From NCBI GenBank assembly GCA_958443265.1, contig CAUCKA010000009.1, forward strand, positions 1 through 64,000: a stretch of DNA of 64,000 bases. Reading direction: 5' to 3'. The DNA comes from an uncultured Collinsella sp. (GTDB taxonomy: Bacteria > Actinomycetota > Coriobacteriia > Coriobacteriales > Coriobacteriaceae). Of the stretch, positions 25,467 to 33,713 are shown piece after piece (the first letter of the stretch is position 1; the number at the start of each line of letters is the position of its first letter). A model generated the notes under the pieces. The model saw only the letters and a program-made list of their open reading frames with translations, had not been told where the DNA came from and did no database searches. The translations under genes and the position numbers were made by a program.

Positions 25467-26444
25467 TTACTTGGCGTCGTAGGCCTCGGCATCCCACCAG
25501 TCGAGCTGGGCGATGTTGTCGCGGATGTGCTGGCAGCTCTTGTGGAAGCCCTCGAGCTCGTACTCGGACAGGTCCAGCGTGTAGACCTCCTCGACGCCCT
25601 CGGCACCGATCACGCACGGCAGGGAGGTGAAGATGCCCTCCTCGCCATACTGGCCGGTCATAAGCGTAGAGGCCGAAAGCACGGCGTGCTCGTTGTGCAG
25701 CACGGCGGCGCAGACGCGCGCGGCGGAGTTGGCGACGGCGTACTCGGTGCACTGCTTGCCCTGGTAGGTTACGTAGCCGCCCTTGCGCGCGAGCTCCTCG
25801 ATCTCCATGTGGTCAAAGGCGTACTTGTTGGGGTTCTCGGCCTGAAGCTCGTTAAGGCTCTTGCCGGCGATGGTCGCGGACTTAAAGGCGGCCAGCTGGC
25901 TAAAGCCGTGCTCGCCGATCATGTAGGCGTCGATGGACTTGGGGCTCACGCCGACCTTCTTGGAGATCTCGGTGCGCAGGCGGGCGGAGTCCAGACCGCA
26001 GCCCGAGCCGATGATCTTCTTGGGATCGTAGCCGGTCAGGTGCCACAGCTCGGTGCACACGACGTCGCAGGGGTTGGAGATGCTCACAAAGATGCCGTCG
26101 AAGCCGGCGTCGACGATGCGCTTGGCAAAGGTGCGGGCGGCGTCGGTGGTAAAGAACAGCTCGCCGTCGCGGTTGCCAGCGGCCAGTGCGACCTTGCCGG
26201 CGGCATTGACGACGACGTCGCAGCAGGCCAGCTCCTCGTAGTGGTCGTAGCAGTTGACGATCTCGGTATTGTACGGGACAAACGAAAGGGAGTCGCGCAG
26301 GTCCTGGACTTCGGACGTCACCTTGGCCTCGTTGATATCGCACAAGTACAGCTCATCGGCAATGCCCTGCATGAGCAGGCTGTTGGCGACATGTGCTCCT
26401 ACGTGGCCCTGGCCGACCACACCGATCTTACGCGTCTGGTACAT
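25467..26444 (-). CDS. L-lactate / L-2-hydroxyacid dehydrogenase family
   Basis: The protein has 325 residues with a Rossmann NAD site, GVVGQGHVGAHVA (7-19). LDSARLR carries the substrate-binding Arg and IGEHGFSQ the catalytic His. The mobile loop before the active site (AAGKVALAAGNRDGELFF) lacks the KPGETR sequence of true lactate dehydrogenases and is closer in style to L-2-hydroxyisocaproate dehydrogenase. It may therefore reduce branched 2-oxoacids, or pyruvate, to regenerate NAD in fermentation. ATG 26444 follows AAAGGATA. Confidence 0.82.
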   Translation of the reverse strand: MYQTRKIGVVGQGHVGAHVANSLLMQGIADELYLCDINEAKVTSEVQDLRDSLSFVPYNTEIVNCYDHYEELACCDVVVNAAGKVALAAGNRDGELFFTTDAARTFAKRIVDAGFDGIFVSISNPCDVVCTELWHLTGYDPKKIIGSGCGLDSARLRTEISKKVGVSPKSIDAYMIGEHGFSQLAAFKSATIAGKSLNELQAENPNKYAFDHMEIEELARKGGYVTYQGKQCTEYAVANSAARVCAAVLHNEHAVLSASTLMTGQYGEEGIFTSLPCVIGAEGVEEVYTLDLSEYELEGFHKSCQHIRDNIAQLDWWDAEAYDAK

Positions 26445-26654
26445 ATATGTATCCTTTCGGCCGAGTTTTTCGCGTCGAACCATTGTAGCGTTCTGCTGCT
26501 ACTTTGCTAGGCTAAAGTGCCGTAGATTTTGGGACATGCCTTAATCTCTACTTTTGGAGTGATTTGGGCCGCTGACGGCATCGCTGGGCGATGTGCTCGC
26601 GCGGATGGGGCCGGTCGTTGTACCATAGCTGCAACTGACTCATAAGGAGCATCC

Positions 26655-27581
26655 ATGCCCATTCGCATCCCCGACGCCCTCCCTGCCGCCGCGCAGCTCG
26701 AGAGCGAGAACATCTTTGTCATGACCGAGTACCGCGCGCTGCACCAGGACATCCGTCCGCTGCGCGTGCTCATCCTCAACCTCATGCCCACCAAGATCGC
26801 CACCGAGACGCAAATTATGCGCAAGCTCTCCAACACGCCGCTGCAGGTGGAGGTGGACCTGCTGCGCACCAAGACGCACGAGGCCACGCACGTGAGCGCC
26901 GGCCACCTGGAGACGTTCTACCGCACGTTCGACGACATCCGTGACATCCACTACGACGGCCTGATCATCACGGGCGCGCCGGTGGAGCAGATGCCGTTCG
27001 AGGAGGTCGACTACTGGCCCGAGCTCTGCCAGATCATGGACTGGTCCACCACGCACGTGCACTCTACGCTGCACATTTGTTGGGGCGCGCAGGCCGGTCT
27101 GTACCATCATTACGGTATCCAGAAGTACGACCTGCCGGCAAAGGCGAGCGGCGTGTTCGAGCATTATCTGGTGAAGCCGCAAAGCCCGCTGGTTCGCGGC
27201 TTTGACGACCGTTTCTATGCCGTGCATTCGCGCAACACCGATGTGCGCCGCGAGGACGTGGAGGCCGAGCCGCAGCTTGAGGTCGTGGCCGTGTCCGACG
27301 AGGTGGGCCTGTACATCGTCAAGTCGACCGACAGCCGTCGCTTCTTTGTTTTTGGTCATCCCGAGTACGATACCGACACGTTGCGCCTGGAGTACGAGCG
27401 CGATGTGAAGCGCGGGCTCAACCCTCAGGTGCCGGCGCATTACTTCCCGGGCGACGACCCCGCCGCCGAGCCGCGCAACGTCTGGCGCAGCCAGGCTCAG
27501 CTGCTCTACACCAACTGGCTCAACTATTACGTCTACCAGACCACGCCCTACGACCTAGCCCGCGCCGGCGAGGAGCACTAG
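26655..27581 (+). CDS. metAA: Homoserine O-acetyltransferase, MetA fold
   Basis: The protein has 308 residues. It activates homoserine in methionine synthesis. The catalytic residues fall at their standard numbers: Cys142 ([15 protein letters not shown]), His235 and Glu237 (GHPEYD). Residue 111 is Glu ([16 protein letters not shown]). In this family Glu111 marks acetyl-CoA use and Gly111 succinyl-CoA use, so the enzyme is predicted to acetylate despite the usual name homoserine O-succinyltransferase. The ATG at 26655 lies eight bases after AAGGAG. No SAM riboswitch is visible in the upstream 210 bases. An 18-bp hairpin with a T run follows. Confidence 0.95.
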   Translation: MPIRIPDALPAAAQLESENIFVMTEYRALHQDIRPLRVLILNLMPTKIATETQIMRKLSNTPLQVEVDLLRTKTHEATHVSAGHLETFYRTFDDIRDIHYDGLIITGAPVEQMPFEEVDYWPELCQIMDWSTTHVHSTLHICWGAQAGLYHHYGIQKYDLPAKASGVFEHYLVKPQSPLVRGFDDRFYAVHSRNTDVRREDVEAEPQLEVVAVSDEVGLYIVKSTDSRRFFVFGHPEYDTDTLRLEYERDVKRGLNPQVPAHYFPGDDPAAEPRNVWRSQAQLLYTNWLNYYVYQTTPYDLARAGEEH

Positions 27582-27618
27582 GCTGCGGCTGTGGCTGTTG
27601 CTGTGCTCGCGGCGTGAC

Positions 27619-27740
27619 GAGCGTGGATTATCGGACACACGAGCGTGGATTTTCGGACGTTTACAAATCGAGCGTGGATAATCTCCCACTTTTGGCTTGA
27701 AACTAGGCTCAAAACGGGAGATTATCCACGCTCATTTTTT
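27619..27740 (+). repeat. GAGCGTGGA repeat block, copy 1, doubling as metAA terminator
   Basis: Tandem units GAGCGTGGATTATCGGAC (27619 on) and GAGCGTGGATTTTCGGACG (27641 on) are followed by a perfect 18-bp inverted repeat, GAGCGTGGATAATCTCCC at 27670-27687 with its complement at 27716-27733, then six T. The same block recurs on the other side of the gene at 28031. Confidence 0.85.
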
Positions 27741-28030
27741 AGGCATGTAAATGCCGATGGCTCGGCTAAGAAACGGCGCGTGCGGAGGCAAAGTCGCATT
27801 TGGCGTGGTCTTGAATCTCGACGGGTTTTTCTTTCTGATAATCCAATGGACCAAGGCGCCAAATTGTGGAGACAGGGACCTCTCGACAACTACCCTACCT
27901 GCAGATATAAGCCATCAGCCTAAAACGCCCAAAACCGTCAAGCATTTGGTCAGCGCCTGGACAGCATTTGGTCAGACTTCGCATGAAACCGTCTGGTACG
28001 TTTGCACCGTTCCAAGATTTGGGAGGCGAC
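27741..28030. other. 290-base gap without a supported gene
   Basis: Short open frames exist, but none has a ribosome site or recognisable protein. A 13-base direct repeat, AGCATTTGGTCAG, occurs twice near 27940-27975. This gap probably contains the promoter of the next gene. Confidence 0.4.
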
Positions 28031-29014
28031 ATGGGAAACATGACGGCGAATCAAAGACTTGCAAGCCACATTAAAGCATGCGAACAGCAGATGAGCTGCG
28101 TGTACGCACGCACGGCGGCGGAGGCAAAGCAGATTGAGCGGCGGGTGGCGGCGGGAAGTCTAGAGGCGGTCATGCCGGGGTTGTATGCGCGTCCGGATTA
28201 TTGGTCCGAGCTCAAGTTTCGGCAGCGTTATCTGCATCGGGTGCGGGCCCTTGCGCAAAAGCATCCCGACTGGACGTTTTGCTCCTATACGGCGGCTGTT
28301 ATCTATGGCCTTTCGGTTTCGCATGCCAATTTGACACACATCCATATCGCCGCGGCGCCGGCGCAATCGACGACGCCGGGCTCTCAGGTGATTCGCCATC
28401 GTTATGCTCGTCAAACGCGGGCAATCCAGATGGATATTGCCGTGACCGATATCGATCAAACGATTACGGATTGCCTGGTCGATGCGTCGTTTGTCGAGGG
28501 ACTGATCATTGCGGACTCGGCGCTCCATGAGCAGCTGTTGTCGAAGGAACATATCGTTGAGGCAATCGACAAGCTTGGCCTGAATCGTCGCGGTGTTGTG
28601 ACGGCGCGAAGTGTTGCGCGGTGTGCCGATGGCCTATCGGAAAGCGGCGGCGAGTCCAAGGCACGCGCGCTGATGATTGAGCGCGGCTGGCAGACGCCGG
28701 AGCTGCAAGTTGAGCTGTTCGACCCAGTTGAGCCGGGACGGCCATATCGCGTTGACTACTTGTGGCGCGTGGGCGACCGACTGATTATCGGGGAGTTCGA
28801 CGGATTCGTTAAAAGTGAGAAGGCGGCGGAGGAAGGCAAGCTCGCAAAGGCGCAATTTGATGAACGTCAGCGCGAGTCGAGGCTTTCGCTGCTTGATAAC
28901 TGCAAGATCGTGCGCTTGTGCTGGGATGATCTGAGGGACCCGATAAAGCTCGATCGCAAGCTCAAAGTTGCTGGCGTACCGCGCGTGTGTGCTGAGGCGG
29001 TTGCAGAGCGTTGA
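28031..29014 (+). CDS. AbiEi-like/DUF559-type protein with nuclease-fold C-terminus
   Basis: The protein has 327 residues. The N-terminal half (AAGSLEAVMPGLYARPDYW and FCSYTAAVIYGLSV) resembles the winged-helix/AbiEi antitoxin-like module seen in many actinobacterial accessory proteins. The C-terminal part (SGGESKARALMIERGW, RPYRVDYLWRVGDRLIIGEFDGFVKSEK) has the E, D, E-x-D-G spacing of the Vsr/DUF559 endonuclease-like fold. A role in defence or DNA processing is possible; none is proven. ATG 28031 follows GGGAGGCGAC. It is bracketed by two copies of the GAGCGTGGA repeat block, which suggests it moves, or is maintained, as a unit. Confidence 0.65.
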   Translation: MGNMTANQRLASHIKACEQQMSCVYARTAAEAKQIERRVAAGSLEAVMPGLYARPDYWSELKFRQRYLHRVRALAQKHPDWTFCSYTAAVIYGLSVSHANLTHIHIAAAPAQSTTPGSQVIRHRYARQTRAIQMDIAVTDIDQTITDCLVDASFVEGLIIADSALHEQLLSKEHIVEAIDKLGLNRRGVVTARSVARCADGLSESGGESKARALMIERGWQTPELQVELFDPVEPGRPYRVDYLWRVGDRLIIGEFDGFVKSEKAAEEGKLAKAQFDERQRESRLSLLDNCKIVRLCWDDLRDPIKLDRKLKVAGVPRVCAEAVAER

Positions 29015-29018
29015 GCCG

Positions 29019-29187
29019 CACGAGCGTGGAAATCCGGACGGACGAGTGTGGAAATCTGGACGCGCATTGGTTAAGCGTGGATTATCGGACACACGAGCGT
29101 GGATTTTCGGACGCTTGTTGAATGAGCGTGGATAATCTCCCGCTTTTGGCTCGTAAGGGGGCTCAAAGTGGGAGATTTTCCACGCTC
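29019..29187 (+). repeat. GAGCGTGGA repeat block, copy 2
   Basis: Four tandem units of the type (G/A)AGCGTGGA-nnn-TCnGGAC lie at about 29020, 29043, 29073 and 29095, then the inverted repeat 29124-29141 / 29170-29187 (17 of 18 matched). The last two units and the hairpin closely match copy 1. Confidence 0.85.
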
Positions 29188-29213
29188 ATCTTGCGGGTGC
29201 GATACAGCGGCGA

Positions 29214-29810
29214 TCAGGCGCTGATGATGTGGGGTAGCGGCAGGTCATGGGCGTCGGTGGGAACGTGGTCGACGCGCTGCTCGTCAAAGGCGATGCCGAT
29301 GATTTGGCATGCGGGCGAGAGCGTGGGCAGGTAGCGGTCATAGCAGCCGCCGCCGTAGCCCAGGCGCGCGCCGGCGCGGTCGAAGGCTACGAGCGGCACG
29401 ATAATCATGTCGAGAGCCTCGGCAGGCACGATAGGGAAGCGGCTGCTGTCGATGTCTGTGGCCGCAAAGGCCCGCGTGGGGTGGGCGATAAACGGCGCCG
29501 CGGACGCATCGTCGGCGGCAACTGCCCGCATACACATGCGCTGGCCACAAGCTGCGGCATCAATTGCCGAGAGCATGCACGGATAAGCTACGCGCCAGCC
29601 GCGCGCGGCGGCTGCAGCGGCAAACGCGGCAGGGTCGACCTCGGAACCCATCGCGGTATAGACGGCAACGGTGTGCGGCGCCGCGGCATCCAAGCGATCC
29701 AACAGCTCAACAAGCCGCGCGCAGATAACGGCAGTCTTTGCCGCTCGCGCGTCCAAATCAAGAGCGTCGCGCCGGGCAATCACCGCCCGCCGCAACTCAG
29801 CCTTGTCCAT
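29214..29810 (-). CDS. 5-formyltetrahydrofolate cyclo-ligase
   Basis: The protein has 198 residues. The enzyme uses ATP to convert 5-formyl-THF to 5,10-methenyl-THF, returning stored folate to one-carbon metabolism. The conserved GARLGYGGGCYDRYL (with the phosphate-binding glycines) and an Arg/Lys-rich N-terminus match the family; the length is normal. ATG 29810 follows GGAGG in the minus-strand message; an earlier in-frame ATG at 29837 has none. Its upstream side carries a dispersed repeat end. Confidence 0.93.
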   Translation of the reverse strand: MDKAELRRAVIARRDALDLDARAAKTAVICARLVELLDRLDAAAPHTVAVYTAMGSEVDPAAFAAAAAARGWRVAYPCMLSAIDAAACGQRMCMRAVAADDASAAPFIAHPTRAFAATDIDSSRFPIVPAEALDMIIVPLVAFDRAGARLGYGGGCYDRYLPTLSPACQIIGIAFDEQRVDHVPTDAHDLPLPHIISA

Positions 29811-29828
29811 CCCAGCCTCCTCTAGCAA

Positions 29829-29921
29829 ACCTGCCAAACAGGGATAGGTTTATTTTGGCAGGTTTTATCTGGGCAAACGTCGAAGCCGCCACAAAGGTGT
29901 CCTTTGTGGCGGCTTCGACTC
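29829..29921. repeat. Copy of the GGGACAGGTTTATTTTGG repeat end plus a long hairpin
   Basis: 29829-29875 matches the repeat ends at 10778 and 18253 (AGGTTTATTTTGGCAGG, TTTATCTGGG). It is followed by a 19-bp perfect stem, starting GTCGAAGCCGCCAC at 29879 and closing at 29919, with a TGT loop. It lies between hicB and the cyclo-ligase gene, both on the minus strand, and may terminate hicAB. Confidence 0.75.
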
Positions 29922-29931
29922 GACGTTGGCT

Positions 29932-30261
29932 TCACAACGCCGCAGCGATTGCTTCAGTCACAAACTTATTGAGCGATTCACCCTTCTTTGCCGCTGCCAG
30001 CGCTGCTCGCTTGTGGAGCTCAGAGCCCGTTCTTACGTTGAAAGAGCCCTTAAAAGCCCGCTCGGGTTCCTTGCCCTTCTCGGCGCAAAACTCAAGGTAA
30101 TCGTCGACGGCGTCGTGGAAGCATTGCTCCACTTCTTTAACCGTGGAACCTTCAAATACGATTGCATCCCTAATGCCGGCGACCATACCTGTTAGCACAT
30201 GCTGTTCGGCATCGAACTCGACCGGGGCGAAATAACCCTTGTATGCCAAAACGTTACTCAT
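29932..30261 (-). CDS. hicB: HicB-family antitoxin
   Basis: The protein has 109 residues. The N-terminal HicB fold (YKGYFAPVEFDAEQHVLTGMV, then a helix with HDAVDDYLEFCAEKGKEPE) is followed by a ribbon-helix-helix type C-terminus (GSFNVRTGSELHKRAALAAAKKGESLNKFVTEAI). HicB neutralises the HicA RNA-cleaving toxin and represses the operon. The ATG at 30261 follows GGAGG and overlaps the hicA stop by 8 bases, the usual coupled arrangement. Confidence 0.9.
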   Translation of the reverse strand: MSNVLAYKGYFAPVEFDAEQHVLTGMVAGIRDAIVFEGSTVKEVEQCFHDAVDDYLEFCAEKGKEPERAFKGSFNVRTGSELHKRAALAAAKKGESLNKFVTEAIAAAL

Positions 30262-30516
30262 GACTACCTCCGACATCTTGCAGAAAGCGAACGATGTTTC
30301 GAATGGTCCCCGCTGTCAATTCGTCAGATGGATGAGGTGCGTGCATTACGAACATCCTGCCATCTGATGGCCTGTAGAAGCGAACGCGCGATCCGGATGT
30401 CTTGCCTTTGCTGTCCATTTCAAAGCCATATGAAGCCATGACTTTAAAAAATCCGCATACCGATACGTCGAAGGGCAGCTAAACAGTTGGGCGATGAGTT
30501 TATCGGATCGAGTCAT
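30254..30516 (-). pseudogene. hicA: HicA-family toxin with a one-base frameshift in a T run
   Basis: Reading the minus strand, ATG 30516 (behind GAGGCGGG) starts MTRSDKLIAQLFSCPSTYR, then YAD in one frame. The rest, KVMASYGFEMDSKGKTSGSR to PHPSDELTAGTIRNIVRFL, is in another frame and contains the HicA-type double-stranded-RNA-binding fold with its catalytic His (MHAPHPSDE). One extra T in the run of six at 30446-30451 would join them into an 87-residue protein. From ATG 30439 a shortened 61-residue product is still open. The lesion may be a sequence error, inactivation, or slippage-controlled expression. Confidence 0.75.
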
Positions 30517-30531
30517 CCCGCCTCACATTCT

Positions 30532-30568
30532 GCAACTATATTTTAGTTGCAATTTCAGTTCGATGCAA
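30532..30568 (-). promoter_or_regulatory. hicAB promoter with overlapping palindromic operator
   Basis: On the minus strand TTGCAT (30563-30568) and TAAAAT (30540-30545) are 17 bases apart. The palindrome GCAACTA-n5-TAGTTGC (30532-30550) covers the -10 element, as expected for HicB autorepression. Confidence 0.7.
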
Positions 30569-30579
30569 GCATCTCTAGT

Positions 30580-30603
30580 ATAGAACACGCGTGCGTATAG
30601 AAC
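30580..30603. promoter_or_regulatory. Pair of ATAGAAC boxes upstream of hicAB
   Basis: ATAGAAC occurs at 30580-30586 and 30597-30603, 17 bases apart. The same heptamer forms the operators at 24231 and 24293. Here no sugar gene is adjacent, so it may be chance or a remote site. Confidence 0.3.
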
Positions 30604-30612
30604 AAGTGTTCG

Positions 30613-30659
30613 AACCACCACGAAGGGCGCAGTTCACAGGCGCCCTTCGTGGTGGTTTT
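30613..30659. terminator. 17-bp hairpin between M16 peptidase and hicAB
   Basis: AACCACCACGAAGGGCG (30613-30629) pairs perfectly with 30641-30657, and TTT follows on the plus strand. It ends the peptidase message on the minus strand, though the T run is better placed for plus-strand transcripts. Confidence 0.7.
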
Positions 30660-30671
30660 GCTTGCTGTGCG

Positions 30672-33600
30672 TTAGCCCATCAGGTCGATGACGTTAAAGC
30701 CGGCGTTGCTCTTGGCGATGACGTCTCGGCTGCCAAAGACACAGGTGGGCGAGACGGCCGCAATGCGCGTCACGTCGGCGCCGAGCGAGCGCAGCTCACC
30801 GGGCGTGGCGGCGAGCATCTGGGCGCGGCGCTCCTCGCGTGCGTGCGGATCGAGCCCGGCCAGGTAGGTCGTGTTGCGACGCTTGGTGAGCGCGTAAGGC
30901 TTCACCGGCGCGTCCATACCGCTCACGCAGCTCACGATAAAGCCCTCAAAGGCGGCCTCGTCGGGCTCAAAGCTGTCGAGCCATTCGCCTGCGCGCGCCA
31001 CGCGCTCAATCGAGGGGTCGATTGCCGGGTCGCGGTAGGTGTAGAACGCTGTCTGACGCTCGCCGGCCGCGCGGAATCCGCAGCCGTACGCACCGCCCTT
31101 CACGCGAATCTCGTTCCACAGGTAGTCGTAGGAGAGCGCGTTGGCGGCAACGGCCCAAGCGCCTGTCACGTCAATGCCCAAGCGACGCGGATCGCACGCA
31201 CGCGCGGCAAAGCAGATGTCGCTGGGGATCACGAAAGCCTCGTGACGGTCGTGCGGCTCCGGCACCACGAGTGTGCCGCTGGCAGCGCCGTCGTGGCCCG
31301 CGCCCAGCCCCAGGTCGCCCGCAGCATCCCAGTACGCGTTAAAGTCCTCGTCGCTGCCAGTAAAGCTCGCCAGGCAGCCGTCGGCCACAAAGATGCGGCC
31401 TGCCAGCTCGGTAAGCTTGGAGCGCAGGTCGTCCAGACGCTCGTCAAAGTGGTCGAGCAGATCGCGCAGGAACAGATAGAAGTCCACGCCCGAAAGCTGC
31501 TCGCGCACCACGGCCGAAGGCGAGCTGTAGCTCATCGCGCGACCGAGCGCCGCCGAGTGTCCGTTGTTGATAAAGCCCTGCTCAAGCCCAATGCGAATCT
31601 GCGTGAGCACGTCGCGCACGCGGTCGGCATCGGCATCGAGCAACAGCGTGCTCGACCACACCTCGCGCGGCAGGCTTGCCAGTGCATCGATCTTCTCGGA
31701 CAGGGCGCCGGCGCTCACCAGCAGGTAGGGGCGCACGCCGTCCACGTCGGGTTGGGTCATGACCTCGGTCGTAAAGCTCAAAAAGCCCAGCTTGCCGGCG
31801 AGCAAATTGTCGAGTTCCTCGGCCGAATGCTCGCGCGTGGGCAGCTGTTTGAGCAGGCGGCAGAGCAGCGTCACATAGGGTAGGTCCTCAAACGCGACGC
31901 AGCTCAGATCGAAATACTGCATGGCGTAGGCCAGGCGGTTAGTGGGGATGCCATGGCGCAGGCAGGGGATGGGCGCGGTGGTGTCCACGACCAGCGGCGG
32001 CTCGGGGCGCGCCTCGCCAATGTCGGACACGCGCAGGCGCGGCAGCGTGGCCTTGGCCTCGGGCGTGTCCTCGGCCTCCTGCGCGGCACGCAGCGCGGCC
32101 GTGCGCTCGACCACGTCGGCCAGCTCGACATCGGTCATGGCATCACGCTTGGCTGCCAGCTCGGCGGCTTCGGCACCCTCCGAACCCTCGGCGGCGTCCA
32201 CCGGCACCAGCTCGACCAGCGCCATGTGGTCGTTTTCCAGCACCAGCTCGCGCAGCAGGTCCTCAAAATAGCTGCCATCCAGCTCGCCACGCAGCTCCTC
32301 GTACACCGGTCCGTACTTGAGTGCCAGCGTCGCGGCGTCGTCATCGTAGAGCCAGGTGCTCAGCGCATCGCACGCAATGGCCACGCCATCGGCTATGCCA
32401 TAGTCACGCTGGCGCAGGTCGTATTCGTTGCTGCTGATAATGGCTTCCAGGCGCTCGCGCGGAACGCCGTGCTCGCACAGGTCGCGGCAGGCGTCCTGGA
32501 ACACGCGACGCAGCTCGCGCGCCACGCCGGGCTGCGCGTTTTGCAGCATGATGAGTTCGTAGGGCTGCAGGCTCTCGGCCGCGGTATAGCTCACCACGTT
32601 GCCGCCCAGGCCGGCGGCCAGAATGGCCTTCTTAACCGGTGCTTCGTTGGAGCCCAGCAGCGCCTCGAACAGGATGTCCGCCGCGATCGTGCGCTTGCGG
32701 TCGAGCGCGCTGCCCAGCACCAGGCCCAGGCCCACCAGGGCGTTCTCGGGCGTGGTGGCCATCTCGACGCGTTTATACTCGCAGGTCACGGGCGCCTGCA
32801 CGTCCAGCGGATTGGGCGCCAGCGCGGACGGGTTCTCGCCGGCGGCGACGGCAGCGTCCATGCGGCGACTTGCGGCACTCGGCTGCGACAGATAGCGCTC
32901 GTCCAAAAAGGCCAGGGCGCGGTCCACGTCTAGGTCGCCGTAGAGCGTGATGTAGGAGTTGGAAGGATTGTAGTGGCGCGCGTGCGTGTCCAGGAACTGC
33001 TCGTAGGTGAGCGCGGGAATCGCGCGCGGGTCGCCGCCGCTTTCGTGTGCATAGGCGGTGTCGGGATAGAGCGCGGCGTTGACGGCGTCGTCCAGCACAC
33101 TCATGGGGTCGGACAGCGCACCCTTCATCTCGTTGAACACTACGCCGTTATAGCGCAGCGTGCCCTCGCGCAGGCTCGCGGGGCCGCCGTCGCCCTCGCT
33201 CTCGGTACCTTCCGGCAGGTCCAGCTCGTAGTGCCAGCCCTCCTGCTCAAAAATGGTGGGCTTGGTATAGATGGCCGGGTTGAACACCGCGTCCAGGTAC
33301 ACGTCCATCAGGTTGTACAGATCCTGCTCGTTGGTGGTGGCAACGGGGTAGATGGTCTTGTCGGGGTAGGTCATGGCGTTGAGGAACGTCTGCATGGAGC
33401 TCTTGATCAGGTCCACGAACGGCTCCTTGACGGGAAACTTGGCCGATCCGCACAGCACCGAGTGCTCAAGAATATGGAACACGCCGGTGGAATCGGCCGG
33501 CGGCGTCTTAAAGCCAATGGCAAAGGCCTTGTTTTCGTCATCGCACGCCAGGTACAGCAGGCGAGCGCCCGAGGCGGTGTGGCGCAGCACGTAGGCGTCC

Positions 33601-33713
33601 GAGTCGAGCTCGGGCACGGTCTCGCAGCGCTCGACGGCAAAGCCATGGCAGGTGGTGCCGGGCAGCAGCAGCGCGGCAGCAACGGCGCGCGGGTCGGTTG
33701 AGGTGGTGGGCAT
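30672..33713 (-). CDS. M16C metallopeptidase (presequence protease/insulinase family)
   Basis: The protein has 1013 residues, normal for the PreP/falcilysin-like M16C branch. The inverted zinc motif HxxEH is His80-Ile-Leu-Glu83-His84 (GVFHILEHSVLCGS), with the downstream zinc-binding Glu in the following helices. Four homologous lobes form a closed chamber that digests peptides. There is no signal peptide, so it is probably cytosolic peptide recycling. ATG 33713 follows AAGGAGA. An in-frame extension upstream has no ribosome site and low-complexity sequence. Confidence 0.92.
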   Translation of the reverse strand: MPTTSTDPRAVAAALLLPGTTCHGFAVERCETVPELDSDAYVLRHTASGARLLYLACDDENKAFAIGFKTPPADSTGVFHILEHSVLCGSAKFPVKEPFVDLIKSSMQTFLNAMTYPDKTIYPVATTNEQDLYNLMDVYLDAVFNPAIYTKPTIFEQEGWHYELDLPEGTESEGDGGPASLREGTLRYNGVVFNEMKGALSDPMSVLDDAVNAALYPDTAYAHESGGDPRAIPALTYEQFLDTHARHYNPSNSYITLYGDLDVDRALAFLDERYLSQPSAASRRMDAAVAAGENPSALAPNPLDVQAPVTCEYKRVEMATTPENALVGLGLVLGSALDRKRTIAADILFEALLGSNEAPVKKAILAAGLGGNVVSYTAAESLQPYELIMLQNAQPGVARELRRVFQDACRDLCEHGVPRERLEAIISSNEYDLRQRDYGIADGVAIACDALSTWLYDDDAATLALKYGPVYEELRGELDGSYFEDLLRELVLENDHMALVELVPVDAAEGSEGAEAAELAAKRDAMTDVELADVVERTAALRAAQEAEDTPEAKATLPRLRVSDIGEARPEPPLVVDTTAPIPCLRHGIPTNRLAYAMQYFDLSCVAFEDLPYVTLLCRLLKQLPTREHSAEELDNLLAGKLGFLSFTTEVMTQPDVDGVRPYLLVSAGALSEKIDALASLPREVWSSTLLLDADADRVRDVLTQIRIGLEQGFINNGHSAALGRAMSYSSPSAVVREQLSGVDFYLFLRDLLDHFDERLDDLRSKLTELAGRIFVADGCLASFTGSDEDFNAYWDAAGDLGLGAGHDGAASGTLVVPEPHDRHEAFVIPSDICFAARACDPRRLGIDVTGAWAVAANALSYDYLWNEIRVKGGAYGCGFRAAGERQTAFYTYRDPAIDPSIERVARAGEWLDSFEPDEAAFEGFIVSCVSGMDAPVKPYALTKRRNTTYLAGLDPHAREERRAQMLAATPGELRSLGADVTRIAAVSPTCVFGSRDVIAKSNAGFNVIDLMG

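Noticed and set aside
25377..26510. 377-codon plus-strand frame antisense to the hydroxyacid dehydrogenase
   Set aside because: The minus-strand protein has intact NAD-binding and catalytic motifs; the plus frame begins inside its terminator.
26484..26654. SAM riboswitch before metAA
   Set aside because: The gap is short and shows neither a K-turn pattern nor a terminator.
27645..28074. Short plus-strand frames in the gap before the 28031 gene
   Set aside because: They cross the repeat block and lack ribosome sites.
30591..32933. Long plus-strand open frames antisense to the M16 peptidase
   Set aside because: They mirror a high-GC gene with strong motifs, are rich in Arg/Ala/His/Gln, lack ribosome sites and show no domain.
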